Source: Plantibacter elymi (nom. nud.) (lineage in GTDB: Bacteria > Actinomycetota > Actinomycetes > Actinomycetales > Microbacteriaceae). Taken from it: a DNA stretch of 64,000 nucleotides. Where the stretch lies: assembly GCF_900177795.1 (NCBI RefSeq), contig NZ_FXWJ01000001.1:958339-1022338 (forward strand), read 5' to 3'. Position numbers and translations under genes: made by a program. The notes below the pieces were generated by a model that saw only the letters and a list, made by a program, of their open reading frames with translations, had not been told where the DNA came from and did no database searches. Below, in pieces: positions 1-8,423 of this stretch; positions within the stretch are counted from its first letter, which is position 1, and each line of letters starts with the position of its first letter.

Positions 1-208
1 CCATCTCCGCGTCGGACCAGCCGAGGGCGACGACGGTGAGGTCGCCGGCGGGCTCCGGGACGGTCACCTCGCCGAACATCGTGTCGACGGTGCCGAGCGT
101 GCCGGTGGAGGCGTCGTCGGTGGAGGACCCGGCGGTGCAGCCGGCGAGGGCGAGGCCGGCGACCGCAAGGGCGGCGACGGCGGTGAGGGTGCGGGGCATG
201 CGGCGCAT
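1..208 (-). CDS. Iron-siderophore ABC transporter substrate-binding lipoprotein (N-terminal part)
   Basis: Only the first 69 codons are in the window; the gene runs off the left edge. The protein starts with basic residues, a hydrophobic stretch and the lipobox LALAGC, so Cys24 should be lipidated and the mature protein held on the outer face of the membrane. A Ser/Thr/Asp-rich linker follows, then GEVTVPEPAGDLTVVALGW, typical of the start of FepB/FhuD-like binding proteins. The start is ATG at 208 with GGAAAG a few bases upstream; a second in-frame ATG lies three codons in. The neighbouring minus-strand operon (2046-5916) encodes a matching permease and ATPase with no binding protein of its own, so this is probably its receptor, expressed separately from its own iron-box promoter. 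The exact siderophore cannot be told. Confidence 0.8.
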   Translation of the reverse strand, partial: MRRMPRTLTAVAALAVAGLALAGCTAGSSTDDASTGTLGTVDTMFGEVTVPEPAGDLTVVALGWSDAEM

Positions 209-237
209 GTTCTGCTTTCCGTTGAAGACGTGGGGTA

Positions 238-255
238 TGAGGTAAGCCTAAGCTT
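238..255 (-). promoter_or_regulatory. Candidate DtxR/IdeR iron box before the binding-protein gene
   Basis: The sequence TGAGGTAAGCCTAAGCTT resembles the DtxR/IdeR consensus (TTAGGTTAGGCTAACCTAA). Its 11-base core AGGTAAGCCTA is identical to the core of the box at 5919-5935 upstream of the other iron-uptake operon. It lies about 30 bases upstream of the start codon at 208, which fits iron-dependent repression. Confidence 0.65.
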
Positions 256-288
256 CCCAAGTCACGTCCCGATAACGCTTGTGCTTCG

Positions 289-397
289 GCCAGCGCGGTG
301 CGCTGACGTGAGCGCGGGTCACTGACGCGAGCGCGGCCCTCCGGAGACCCGCGCTCACGTCCGCAGGGGTGCGCTCGCGTCAGCGCACCGCGCTGGC
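289..397. repeat. Intergenic inverted-repeat element, family A, copy 1
   Basis: Perfect 20-base outer arms lie at 289-308 and 378-397, and a second perfect 14-base pair lies inside (307-320 with 346-359), so the whole can fold into one long hairpin. The 15-mer cagcgcaccgcgctg and its complement are shared with the copies at 1920-2036 and 8215-8323. The rest of the 209-489 gap holds the iron box at 238-255 and no other recognisable feature. Confidence 0.8.
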
Positions 398-489
398 ACG
401 CGGGCCAGTTGTGCGACATATGTCCGTGTAGGCATATCTGCTCTGTGGATAACCCTGGGCGGGAGTCTGGGCGCGTTTAGCGTCGAGGG

Positions 490-1047
490 ATGCCAAAGAC
501 CTCGCGCTCTCGCTCTGTCTCCACGATCGTTCTCGCGGCGGGGCTACTCGCCCTCACCGCGTGCACCGGGCCTGAACCCGCACCACCTCCAACGACCACG
601 CCTCCGGTCTTCGAGAACGAGGAACAGGCGCTGGCGGCCGTGACCGAGACGTATCAGCGTTTCCAGGAGCTCTCGTTCCAAATCCTGGCCGAGGGCGGAG
701 CCAATCCGGAACGGATCTCGACGCTGGCATCAGACGACGTCGCTCAGGTGGAGATCGACGGGTACCGCCGATCGGCAGAGCTGGGGTACGCCGTCACCGG
801 TACGCCGTCGATCCAATCGGTCGACCTCGACCTCTGGCTGCCACACCCGGACTCCCTCCAGATCGTGGCTCGTGCAGACGTCTGTGTCGATATCTCGAGC
901 GTCCAGGTACTCGATAGCGCGGGGGCGTCGGTCGTGCCAGCCGATCGCGCGACCCGGTCACTCTGGTCAGTCGACATCGCGTATCGAGAAGCAGATCGAT
1001 CGCTCTTCGTGAGTTCCAAGCAGAAGGAGAAGGACCAATGCGACTGA
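490..1047 (+). CDS. Hypothetical lipoprotein paired with a PKD-like secreted protein
   Basis: The protein has 185 residues. A signal peptide ends in the lipobox LALTAC with Cys25 as lipid acceptor, followed by a Pro/Thr linker, so it should sit on the outer membrane face. Residues from about 45 to the end look like a compact alpha+beta domain beginning with a helix rich in Glu and Ala (EEQALAAVTETYQRFQ), a pattern seen in NTF2-like folds, but I do not recognise a named family. Its stop codon overlaps the ATG of the next gene by 10 bases, which implies translational coupling and a joint function. It interrupts two minus-strand iron-uptake units without an obvious functional link to them. Confidence 0.75.
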   Translation: MPKTSRSRSVSTIVLAAGLLALTACTGPEPAPPPTTTPPVFENEEQALAAVTETYQRFQELSFQILAEGGANPERISTLASDDVAQVEIDGYRRSAELGYAVTGTPSIQSVDLDLWLPHPDSLQIVARADVCVDISSVQVLDSAGASVVPADRATRSLWSVDIAYREADRSLFVSSKQKEKDQCD

Positions 1048-1898
1048 ACGAATCTCACCGTCCGACGGTGCTTACCGCCTGGGCGCTGGTCCTCGGCCTG
1101 GTCCTCGCACTCGGCCCTGGGACTGCGGCGGTCGCTGCGCAGTGCTCGGACTTGGACCACTCCATCGGCGCTTGCATCGGCAACGGTTCGGTCGACATCG
1201 GTGGAAGCGTCGAACGCCCTGGTACTGGCGGTGGTTCTGGCGGCGGGACGGGCGGAGACAGCGGCGGCGGCTCAGCCGAGCTTCCTCCTGGTGTGACCGA
1301 CGGGCCCAACGGTGAGCGGACGGTCTGCAGCCTCATGCGGCCGGACGAGTGTTACACCTTCACGCCCGGCGACCTCGGCACCGACCTCGGAGCAGCACCT
1401 GTCGCCCCGGTCACGATCCGCGACGTCGCCAGCTTCGCCCCCGCCGCACCCACCGTCACCACCGAACCCGCCGCCTGGGGTGTCCGCGGGCTCCACACGA
1501 ACGTCATCGCCGGTGCTTCAGGCCACACCCGCACCGGTACCCTCCTCGGCCAGGTCGCGGAGGTGAACTTCATCCCCGTCGCCTTCACCTTCGACTACGG
1601 CGACGGCGACGGCGACACGACCACCACCCGCACCGGCGGATCCTCGTGGGCCTCCCTCGGGCTCGCCGAGTTCTCCAAGACCCCGACCAGCCACCGCTAC
1701 ACGACGGTCGGCACGAAGACCATCACCGTCGAGGTCGAGTACGCCGCCGAGTACCGCATCGGCGACAGCGGCTGGCTTTCCGTCGTCGGAACCCTGTCGA
1801 TCCCGACCGAAGAACCCCACACAGTCCAGATCGTCCGGAACTCGACCGTCGGCGTCGACAAACCCTGCCGCCCCGGCAAACCCGCCATCGGCTGCTGA
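1038..1898 (+). CDS. Secreted protein with glycine-rich linker and PKD-like domain
   Basis: The protein has 286 residues. A signal peptide covers roughly residues 1-34 (hydrophobic core LVLGLVLALG, cleavage near AVAA), then a Gly/Ser-rich linker at about 57-80. The C-terminal half carries PKD-like signatures: a strand plus FDYGDGDG, then SHRYTTVGTKTITVEVEY, which is the usual 'D-G-D ... H-x-Y ... G-x-Y/K-x-I/V' pattern. There is no LPxTG motif or C-terminal membrane helix, so it should be released or held by its partner. The ATG lies inside the end of the upstream lipoprotein gene. I infer an envelope complex of lipoprotein and PKD protein; the ligand is unknown. Confidence 0.7.
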   Translation: MRLNESHRPTVLTAWALVLGLVLALGPGTAAVAAQCSDLDHSIGACIGNGSVDIGGSVERPGTGGGSGGGTGGDSGGGSAELPPGVTDGPNGERTVCSLMRPDECYTFTPGDLGTDLGAAPVAPVTIRDVASFAPAAPTVTTEPAAWGVRGLHTNVIAGASGHTRTGTLLGQVAEVNFIPVAFTFDYGDGDGDTTTTRTGGSSWASLGLAEFSKTPTSHRYTTVGTKTITVEVEYAAEYRIGDSGWLSVVGTLSIPTEEPHTVQIVRNSTVGVDKPCRPGKPAIGC

Positions 1899-1919
1899 CA
1901 CCGGCACGCGTCCACCTCG

Positions 1920-2036
1920 TGAGCGCGCCCCACCGGCGTGAGCGCACCCATCCGGAGGCCCGCGCTCACGTCAGCGGGGCGCGCCCACGCCTGCAAACCC
2001 GCGCTCACGCCAGCGCACCGCGCTGACGTCGGCCAG
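1920..2036. repeat. Intergenic inverted-repeat element, family A, copy 2
   Basis: This copy holds several alternating gtgagcgcg / cgcgctcac words and the shared 15-mer cagcgcaccgcgctg at 2011-2025. It is less symmetrical than copy 1. It sits between the convergent ends of the PKD-like gene (plus) and the iron-transport ATPase gene (minus), so it may also serve as a bidirectional terminator. Confidence 0.65.
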
Positions 2037-2045
2037 AACCACGGG

Positions 2046-2849
2046 TCAGTGCGCGCCCATCAGCGGGATGACGAGCGGCGTGTGCGACTCGGGGTCATCG
2101 ATGATCCGGCAGCGGAGCCCGAAGACCTCTTCGACGAGCTCGGCCGTCACGATGTCCGCCGGCGCACCCTGCGCGACCACGTGTCCGTCCCGCATCGCGA
2201 TCAGGTGCGTCGCGTACCGCGCCGCCTGGTTGAGGTCGTGGAGGACCGCGACGAGGGTGCGGCCACTCTCCTGGTTGAGCCGGGTGAAGAGGTCGAGCAG
2301 CTCCACCTGATGCGTGATGTCGAGGAAGGTCGTCGGCTCGTCGAGCAGCAGCAACGGCGTCTCCTGGGCGAGGGCCATCGCCACCCACACCCGTTGGCGC
2401 TGGCCGCCGGACAGTTCGTCGACGAGGCGACCGGACAGCTCGGTGACGTTCGTCGCCTCCATCGCCGCGAGCACCGCCGCCTCATCGGCCGCCGACCAGC
2501 GTCGGAGGATCGACTGGTGCGGGTATCGGCCACGCGACACGAGGTCGATCACCGAGATGCCGTCGGGCGCGATGGACGTCTGCGGCAGCAGCCCGATGCG
2601 CTTCGCGACCTCCTTCGACGGGTAGCGCGTGATCTCCTGGCCGTCGAGCACGACGTGTCCCTGGGTCGGCTTCAGCAGTCGCGCGAGGGCGCGCAGGAGC
2701 GTCGACTTGCCGCAGGCGTTCGGCCCGACGATGACCGTGAACGAGTCGTCGGGGATCGCGATGTCCAGCTCGTGGATGATGGTCCGCTGGTCGTAGCCGA
2801 CGCGGAGGCCGGTTCCGGCGAGTCTCGTGGTGGGGGTATCGGTCTTCAT
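2046..2849 (-). CDS. Iron-siderophore ABC transporter ATP-binding protein (FepC/FecE type)
   Basis: The protein has 267 residues and powers siderophore-iron import on the cytoplasmic side. It shows a Walker A GPNACGKST, the ABC signature LSGGQRQRV, Walker B LLLLDEPTTFLDI and a downstream switch histidine in VLHDLNQAARYA, all typical of the FecE/FhuC group. I chose ATG 2849 because a GGGAAAG ribosome site precedes it and because it begins one base after the stop of the upstream permease gene; the reading frame stays open further upstream but that part overlaps the permease. It is the last gene of the operon 5916-2046 and shares its iron regulation. Confidence 0.93.
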   Translation of the reverse strand: MKTDTPTTRLAGTGLRVGYDQRTIIHELDIAIPDDSFTVIVGPNACGKSTLLRALARLLKPTQGHVVLDGQEITRYPSKEVAKRIGLLPQTSIAPDGISVIDLVSRGRYPHQSILRRWSAADEAAVLAAMEATNVTELSGRLVDELSGGQRQRVWVAMALAQETPLLLLDEPTTFLDITHQVELLDLFTRLNQESGRTLVAVLHDLNQAARYATHLIAMRDGHVVAQGAPADIVTAELVEEVFGLRCRIIDDPESHTPLVIPLMGAH

Positions 2850-2850
2850 G

Positions 2851-3894
2851 TCAGCGCTTTCCCGCCTGCGTGATGAGCAGGGCGATGAGGTAGATGCCAC
2901 CGAGGGTCACGGTCACCGCACCGACCGGCAGGGCGGCCGGGGCGATGATCCGCTGGGCCACGACGTCGCTCACGAGGAGTAACGCCGCGCCCATGGCGGC
3001 CGAGGGGACGAGGGTGATGCCGGCGGACCTGGTCAGCCGCCGGGCGAGTTGGGGTGCGGCGAGGGCGACGAAGATGATGGGGCCGGCGACCGCGGTGACG
3101 GTCGCGGTGAGGGCGACGCCGATCACGAGCAGCAGCAGCCGCGTGCGTTCGACCGGGATGCCGAGGGCGCTCGCGATGTCGTCGCCGAACTCCAGCATGC
3201 CGAGTCGGCGGGACATGAGCGCGAGGAGGGGGACGAGGACCGCGACCGCGATCGTCACGGGCACGACGTCCTGCCATCCGAGGTCGGCGAGCGAACCCAT
3301 GCCCCAGCTGGCGGCCGCGATGGCGGCGTTGAGGTCCGCCCGCAGCTGCAGGTAGTCGTTGAATGCGTTGAGGACGGCGCTGATCGCGATGCCGATCACG
3401 ATGAGCCGGAAGCCCTGGACGCCCCGAGACCACGCGAGGAGGTAGACGACGAGGGCCGTCGCGAGCCCGCCGATCAACGCACCGGACACCATCGCCACGT
3501 AGTTTCCGCCGACGACGAGGGTGACGATGAGCGCGCCGGTGAACGCACCGGAGTTGAAGCCGATGATGTCGGGACTGCCCAGCGGGTTCCGGGTGATCGA
3601 CTGGAAGATCGCGCCGGAGAGCCCGAGCGCGACCCCGCCCACGACGGCGATCACGACCCGCGGCAGACGCCACTCCAACACGATGCGGAGGACGCTCTCC
3701 GAGCCCGTGCCGGTGAATGCGGCGAGCAGTTTGTCGAGCGGGATGCGGTACTCGCCCTGGGTGAGCGCGAAGGCGCCGACCCCCACGACGACGGCGACCA
3801 GGGCGCCGACGACGATCAGCTCACGCCGGTGGACCACCCAGCTGACCCGACCGACCCGCACGGTGCGCCGGCCCGGTTCGGCGACCGCGGTCAC
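2851..3894 (-). CDS. FecCD-family iron-siderophore permease (second subunit)
   Basis: The protein has 347 residues and multiple hydrophobic segments. It contains the FecCD signature GLSGAIFQSITRNPLGSPD and the C-terminal VGAVTVTLGGIYLIALL. The start is GTG 3894, which overlaps the TGA of the preceding permease in the form GTGA; this coupling decides the start even though the frame is open for another 200 codons upstream. With the subunit encoded at 3891-4961 it should form the heterodimeric membrane channel of the importer. The next gene, the ATPase, begins one base after this stop. Confidence 0.92.
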   Translation of the reverse strand: MTAVAEPGRRTVRVGRVSWVVHRRELIVVGALVAVVVGVGAFALTQGEYRIPLDKLLAAFTGTGSESVLRIVLEWRLPRVVIAVVGGVALGLSGAIFQSITRNPLGSPDIIGFNSGAFTGALIVTLVVGGNYVAMVSGALIGGLATALVVYLLAWSRGVQGFRLIVIGIAISAVLNAFNDYLQLRADLNAAIAAASWGMGSLADLGWQDVVPVTIAVAVLVPLLALMSRRLGMLEFGDDIASALGIPVERTRLLLLVIGVALTATVTAVAGPIIFVALAAPQLARRLTRSAGITLVPSAAMGAALLLVSDVVAQRIIAPAALPVGAVTVTLGGIYLIALLITQAGKR

Positions 3895-4961
3895 AGCCCC
3901 TGCGCCTTCGAACGGCGGATGAGCACGATGAGGAGCGGGGCACCCACGAACGCCGTGACGATCCCGACCGGCATCTCGCCGGGGACGGCCACCCGCCCGA
4001 CGAGGTCGGACAGCAGGAAGATGATCGGCGCGAACACCATCGTGAACGGCAGTACCCAGCGCTGGTCCGGTCCGACGATGGCCCGGGCGAGGTAGGGCGA
4101 CATGAGTCCGAGGAAGGCGATCGGTCCGGCCGCCGCGGTGGCAGAACCGCACAACAGGGTGATCGCGACGACCGAGAGCACCCGCGTCCGGAGCACCTTC
4201 GTGCCGAGTGAGGTCGCGAGGTCGTCTCCGAGGGCGACGGCGTTGAGCGACCGGGAGACGACGAGGGCGAGGACGACCCCGACGATGAGGAACGGCAGCA
4301 CCCCGAGGAACACGTCCATCTGGCGGTTCTGCAGCGAGCCGGCCTGCCAGAAGCGGATCTTGTCGAAGATGTCGGGGTTGCGGATCGTGATGGCGAAGGT
4401 CACCCCCTGGAGCGCGGCGGAGAGCGCGACGCCGGCGAGCACGAGGCGGACCGGGGTCGCCCCGGCACGGCCCCGGGAGCCGATCACGTACACGATGACG
4501 GAGGCGAGACCGGCGCCGGCGAAGGACCACCACACGTAGGAGCTCAGGTCGGCGGTGCCGGCGATGGCGACGGCGAGCACGACCGCGATGTACGCCCCGG
4601 CGTTGACGCCGAGGATGCCGGGGTCGGCGAGCGGGTTCCGCGTGACGGCCTGCATCATCGCTCCGGCGAGGCCGAGCGCCGCGCCGACGCCGATGGCCAG
4701 GAGCATGCGCGGCACTCGGAACCCGGTGACGAGGATCGCGTTGGTGTCGTCGCCGCCCTGTGACAGCGCCCGCCAGACCTCGGCGGCACTGATCGTCCCC
4801 GAGCCGATGAAGAGGCTGCCGGCGGCGATGGCGGCGAGCACGACGAGCGCGGCGACGAGCAGCAGCCAGCGCGAGGCGGTCGATCGGGCGATGCCGGTCG
4901 ACGCCTCTCGTGCGCGGGCGGCTGCGGTCGGGAGCCGCAGGCTGTCGAGGTCGGCGCTCAC
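3891..4961 (-). CDS. FecCD-family iron-siderophore permease (first subunit)
   Basis: The protein has 356 residues: a cytoplasmic N-terminus of about 30 residues, then around ten hydrophobic helices. The family signature GLAGAMMQAVTRNPLADPG and the C-terminal GEMPVGIVTAFVGAPLLIVL are present. The start is GTG 4961, four bases after the stop of the siderophore-interacting protein gene, so the genes are tightly linked. It pairs with the product of 2851-3894. Confidence 0.92.
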   Translation of the reverse strand: MSADLDSLRLPTAAARAREASTGIARSTASRWLLLVAALVVLAAIAAGSLFIGSGTISAAEVWRALSQGGDDTNAILVTGFRVPRMLLAIGVGAALGLAGAMMQAVTRNPLADPGILGVNAGAYIAVVLAVAIAGTADLSSYVWWSFAGAGLASVIVYVIGSRGRAGATPVRLVLAGVALSAALQGVTFAITIRNPDIFDKIRFWQAGSLQNRQMDVFLGVLPFLIVGVVLALVVSRSLNAVALGDDLATSLGTKVLRTRVLSVVAITLLCGSATAAAGPIAFLGLMSPYLARAIVGPDQRWVLPFTMVFAPIIFLLSDLVGRVAVPGEMPVGIVTAFVGAPLLIVLIRRSKAQGL

Positions 4962-4965
4962 CGGC

Positions 4966-5916
4966 TCATCGGTTGTCTTCGGCCTTGCCGTGTCGCCAGT
5001 AGCCCATGAACGCGACCGACTTGCGGTCGACGCCGCACCCGGAGACGAGGTGTCGGCGGAGTGTCTTGATGGCCGACGCCTCTCCGGCGAGCCACGCGTA
5101 GAGCGGTGCGCTCTCGAGGACGGGGCCTCCGGTGGCGTTAACCGGCGCTTCCCAGAGCAGCTCGGTGTCCACGTCGACGTCCTCGAGTGCCGGCTGCGTG
5201 GCGATCGTGGCGGTGTCGACGCTCGGCGCGAGGCGGCTCGCGATGCGCTCGACCTCGGGGATGAGCAGGGTGCCCACGGGCTGGTCGCCGCGGGGGAGGA
5301 CGACGACCTCGACCCCGTCGGGCTTCGTGGACAGGGCGGCGATGTCGTCCTCGTGCGGCAGCTCGACGACGGCGATCCCGCGCGCGGTGCTCGGCAGGCG
5401 CTCGAGGATCCCGGCGATCCCGGGCAGGGCCGTCTCGTCGCCGGCGAGGAGCACCTGGTCGACGGTGGCCGGTGCGTGCCAGTCGATGCCGCCGGCCGGG
5501 ACCGCTGACCGGGCGTTCGGGACGTTGACGACGAGCTCGTCGCCGACCTTCGCGTCCATCGCCCAGGAGGACGCAGGGCCGACGCGGCCGTGCAGCGCGA
5601 TGTCGACGTCGAACTCGGCGAGCTCGGGCCGGACTTCGCGGATCGTGTACGTGCGCATCGGGTGACGCTTGTCGTTCGGCAGCAGTCGCCAGGCCTGGTA
5701 CCAGTCGTCGTGCATCGGCAGCTCGTCGAAGCCGGTGTCGGGCAATGGGAAGAGCAGCTTGATGCGCTGATCGTGACGGTTGTCCGCGATGTGCTGGACC
5801 TCGGGGCCCGTGAACGTGAAGCGCCGATAGCTCGGGCTCACCTGCTCGATGCGCCGGACGACGGCTGCGAGAAGGATGAAGATCGAGTCGGGGGTCTGTT
5901 CACTGAGGCGAGGCAT
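4966..5916 (-). CDS. Siderophore-interacting protein (FAD/NADPH ferric-siderophore reductase)
   Basis: The protein has 316 residues and belongs to the ViuB/YqjH family, which reduces ferric siderophores in the cytoplasm to release iron. The FAD-binding motif RTYTIRE is present in the N-terminal barrel, [15 protein letters not shown] marks the nucleotide-binding half, and [16 protein letters not shown] plus GYWRHGK close the protein as in the family. It is the first gene of the iron operon. The ATG at 5916 lies only a few bases downstream of the iron box, so the transcript would have almost no leader, or translation may begin at a later codon such as the Val before [12 protein letters not shown]. 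Confidence 0.93.
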   Translation of the reverse strand: MPRLSEQTPDSIFILLAAVVRRIEQVSPSYRRFTFTGPEVQHIADNRHDQRIKLLFPLPDTGFDELPMHDDWYQAWRLLPNDKRHPMRTYTIREVRPELAEFDVDIALHGRVGPASSWAMDAKVGDELVVNVPNARSAVPAGGIDWHAPATVDQVLLAGDETALPGIAGILERLPSTARGIAVVELPHEDDIAALSTKPDGVEVVVLPRGDQPVGTLLIPEVERIASRLAPSVDTATIATQPALEDVDVDTELLWEAPVNATGGPVLESAPLYAWLAGEASAIKTLRRHLVSGCGVDRKSVAFMGYWRHGKAEDNR

Positions 5917-5918
5917 CG

Positions 5919-5935
5919 ATAGGTAAGCCTACCCT
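5919..5935 (-). promoter_or_regulatory. DtxR/IdeR iron box controlling the siderophore-uptake operon
   Basis: ATAGGTAAGCCTACCCT is close to the DtxR/IdeR consensus and has visible dyad symmetry (AGGTAAGCCTACC). It lies directly upstream of the start of the minus-strand operon and repeats the core of the box at 238-255. Iron-replete repression of the operon is the expected result. Confidence 0.75.
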
Positions 5936-5995
5936 TCGATGCGCTGGAGGTCACCTGCCGATCGCACCTTGTCGGCAGGGAGTGGCGGTGGTAAA

Positions 5996-6016
5996 CTTGA
6001 GTCAGATTCACTCAAG
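5996..6016 (+). promoter_or_regulatory. HAIR operator for HspR
   Basis: CTTGAGT at 5996-6002, seven spacer bases and ACTCAAG at 6010-6016 form a perfect HspR-associated inverted repeat (CTTGAGT-N7-ACTCAAG). It lies 22 bases before the clpB-like start codon. In actinobacteria HspR bound here represses dnaK and clpB operons until heat stress. Confidence 0.92.
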
Positions 6017-6038
6017 TTTTGAACAGGAGACCGTACCC

Positions 6039-8201
6039 ATGCCAGCAGGCCAGACGCCTCAGCAAGAGGATCAGCGCAGCGCGCTCGAGCAGTACGGCGT
6101 CAACCTGACCGAGATCGCCGCCTCCGGCAAGCTCGATCCGGTCATCGGCCGCGACGCCGAGATCCGTCGCGTGAGCCAGGTCCTCACGCGACGCACCAAG
6201 AACAACCCCGTCCTCATCGGCGAGCCCGGCGTCGGCAAGACCGCCGTCGTCGAAGGCCTCGCCCAGCGCATCGTCGCGGGCGACGTCGCCGAGAGCCTCA
6301 AGGGCAAGCAGCTCATCTCCCTCGACCTCTCCGCGCTCGTGGCCGGCGCCATGTACCGCGGGCAGTTCGAGGAACGCCTCAAGGCGGTGCTCAAGGAGAT
6401 CGACGAGTCCGACGGACAGGTCATCACTTTCATCGACGAACTCCACGTCCTCATGGGTGCCGGCGGTGGCGAGGGATCCGTCGCGGCGGCCAACATGCTG
6501 AAGCCCATGCTCGCCCGTGGCGAGCTGCGGCTCATCGGTGCGACCACGCTCGACGAGTACCGCGAGTTCATCGAGAAGGACGCCGCCATGGAGCGTCGCT
6601 TCCAGCAGGTGTTCGTGGGGGAGCCGAGCGTCGAGGACACGGTCGCCATCCTCCGTGGACTCAAGGAACGGTATGAGGCGCACCACAAGGTGGCCATCGC
6701 CGACAACGCGCTCGTCGCGGCGGCAGCCCTGTCCAACCGCTACATCACGTCCCGGCAGCTGCCCGACAAGGCGATCGACCTCATCGACGAGGCGGCCAGC
6801 CGACTGCGCATGGAGATCGACTCGGCGCCCGTCGAGATCGACGAGCTCCGACGCAGCGTCGATCGCCTGAAGCTCGAGGAACTCGCCCTCAAGAAGGAGA
6901 AGGACGACGCCTCCAAGGAGCGCCTCGCCCGCCTCCGGGAGGACCTCGCGACCCGCCAGGCCGCGCTCGGCGAACTGCAGGCGCGCTGGGAGCGCGAACG
7001 TGCGAGCCTCAACCGGGTCGGCGACCTCAAGAAGCAGCTCGACGCCGCCCGGAGCAAGGCCGAACGCGCCCAGCGCGAGGGCAAGCTCGAACAGGCGTCC
7101 AAGCTGCTCTACGCCGACATCCCACAGCTCGAACGCGAACTCGCGCTCGCGGAGTCGGCCGAGCAGGACACCGACGGCGAACCCCGCATGGTCAACGACC
7201 AGGTGACCGCCGAGGACATCGCCGCCGTCATCGCCGCGTGGACCGGCATCCCCGTCGGTCGCCTGTTGCAGGGCGAGACGGAGAAACTGCTGCACCTCGA
7301 GCAGGAGCTGTCCCGCCGACTCATCGGGCAGCACCGTGCGGTCGCCGCCGTGTCCGACGCCGTCCGGCGCACCCGGGCCGGCATCTCCGACCCCGACCGC
7401 CCGACCGGCTCGTTCATGTTCCTCGGCCCCACCGGCGTCGGCAAGACCGAGCTGGCGAAGGCGCTCGCCGAGTTCCTCTTCGACGACGAGAAGGCCATGG
7501 TCCGCATCGACATGTCCGAGTACGGCGAGAAGCACTCGGTCTCCCGCCTCGTCGGTGCACCTCCGGGGTACGTCGGCTACGAGCAGGGCGGGCAGCTCAC
7601 CGAGGCCGTTCGTCGACGCCCGTACTCCGTCGTGCTGCTCGACGAGGTCGAGAAGGCGCACCCCGAGGTGTTCGACATCCTCCTGCAGGTGCTCGACGAC
7701 GGTCGGCTGACCGACGGCCAGGGGCGCACGGTCGACTTCCGGAACGTCATCCTCGTGCTGACCTCCAACCTCGGCTCGCAATACCTCATGGACGCCTCGC
7801 TCTCCCTCGAGCAGAAGGAGGAGGCGGTCCAGCAGCTCGTGCGCCAGGCCTTCAAGCCGGAGTTCATCAACCGTCTCGACGACATCGTCGTGTTCCAGCC
7901 GCTCAGCGAGGCGGAGCTCGGCCAGATCGTCGAGCTGTACATCGACCGCCTGCAGCGTCGACTGGGTGAGCGTCGGCTCCACCTCGCCGTCACGCCCGAC
8001 GCCCGTGCCTGGCTCGCGGAGCGCGGATACGACCCCATGTACGGCGCGCGTCCGCTGCGTCGACTCATGCAGCGGGAGATCGACGACCGCCTCGCGCGGG
8101 CGATCCTCGACGGCTCGATCCGCGACGGCGACACCGTCCACGTCGGGCTCGCGAGCGACGGCGACGGCCTCACGGTCGAGCGAGCGGTGGTCCCGGCCTA
8201 G
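6039..8201 (+). CDS. clpB: ClpB-type AAA+ disaggregase lacking the N-terminal Clp_N domain
   Basis: The protein has 720 residues, whereas typical ClpB has about 850-870. ATP domain 1 has Walker A GEPGVGKT and Walker [10 protein letters not shown] coiled-coil M domain of about 100 residues follows (roughly 270-370, rich in Lys/Glu/Leu), then ATP domain 2 with GPTGVGKT, the pore loop GYVGYEQGG and [14 protein letters not shown]. The M domain identifies ClpB rather than ClpC. The domain normally found at the N-terminus is absent: the sequence begins almost at once with [13 protein letters not shown] chose ATG 6039 because ACAGGAGA precedes it and because the HAIR operator lies inside the only possible upstream extension. 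Expected role: resolving protein aggregates together with DnaK after heat stress. Confidence 0.9.
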   Translation: MPAGQTPQQEDQRSALEQYGVNLTEIAASGKLDPVIGRDAEIRRVSQVLTRRTKNNPVLIGEPGVGKTAVVEGLAQRIVAGDVAESLKGKQLISLDLSALVAGAMYRGQFEERLKAVLKEIDESDGQVITFIDELHVLMGAGGGEGSVAAANMLKPMLARGELRLIGATTLDEYREFIEKDAAMERRFQQVFVGEPSVEDTVAILRGLKERYEAHHKVAIADNALVAAAALSNRYITSRQLPDKAIDLIDEAASRLRMEIDSAPVEIDELRRSVDRLKLEELALKKEKDDASKERLARLREDLATRQAALGELQARWERERASLNRVGDLKKQLDAARSKAERAQREGKLEQASKLLYADIPQLERELALAESAEQDTDGEPRMVNDQVTAEDIAAVIAAWTGIPVGRLLQGETEKLLHLEQELSRRLIGQHRAVAAVSDAVRRTRAGISDPDRPTGSFMFLGPTGVGKTELAKALAEFLFDDEKAMVRIDMSEYGEKHSVSRLVGAPPGYVGYEQGGQLTEAVRRRPYSVVLLDEVEKAHPEVFDILLQVLDDGRLTDGQGRTVDFRNVILVLTSNLGSQYLMDASLSLEQKEEAVQQLVRQAFKPEFINRLDDIVVFQPLSEAELGQIVELYIDRLQRRLGERRLHLAVTPDARAWLAERGYDPMYGARPLRRLMQREIDDRLARAILDGSIRDGDTVHVGLASDGDGLTVERAVVPA

Positions 8202-8214
8202 CCCGCCTGCTTGC

Positions 8215-8323
8215 GGCCAGCGCGGTGCGCTGACCCGAGCGCGACCCACCGACGTGAGCGCGCCCCTCCGGAGGGGGCGCTCACGTGTATGCCCCGCGCT
8301 GGCGCGACAGCACCGCGCTGGCC
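8215..8323. repeat. Intergenic inverted-repeat element, family A, copy 3
   Basis: Perfect 13-base outer arms lie at 8215-8227 and 8311-8323. Inside, acgtgagcgcgcccctcc is followed at once by its near-perfect complement, with one base of difference. The copy follows the clpB stop codon and may also terminate that transcript. Confidence 0.75.
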
Positions 8324-8423
8324 GTGACCCCCGAGTGGGGGAGGAAACCCCTGGTGCGCGACGGATGCCGCGCACTAGCGTGATCTCGCGGTGGGCCCGG
8401 TCGGCGCGCCCTGAGAGGACCCG

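Noticed and set aside
490..1898. Idea that the lipoprotein/PKD pair belongs to the siderophore system
   Set aside because: It is on the opposite strand, has no iron box and neither protein resembles a siderophore-binding or heme-binding family.
2851..4533. Possible fused double permease of 560 residues
   Set aside because: The extension beyond 3894 is a frame shadow of the upstream permease gene; GTGA overlap marks the true start.
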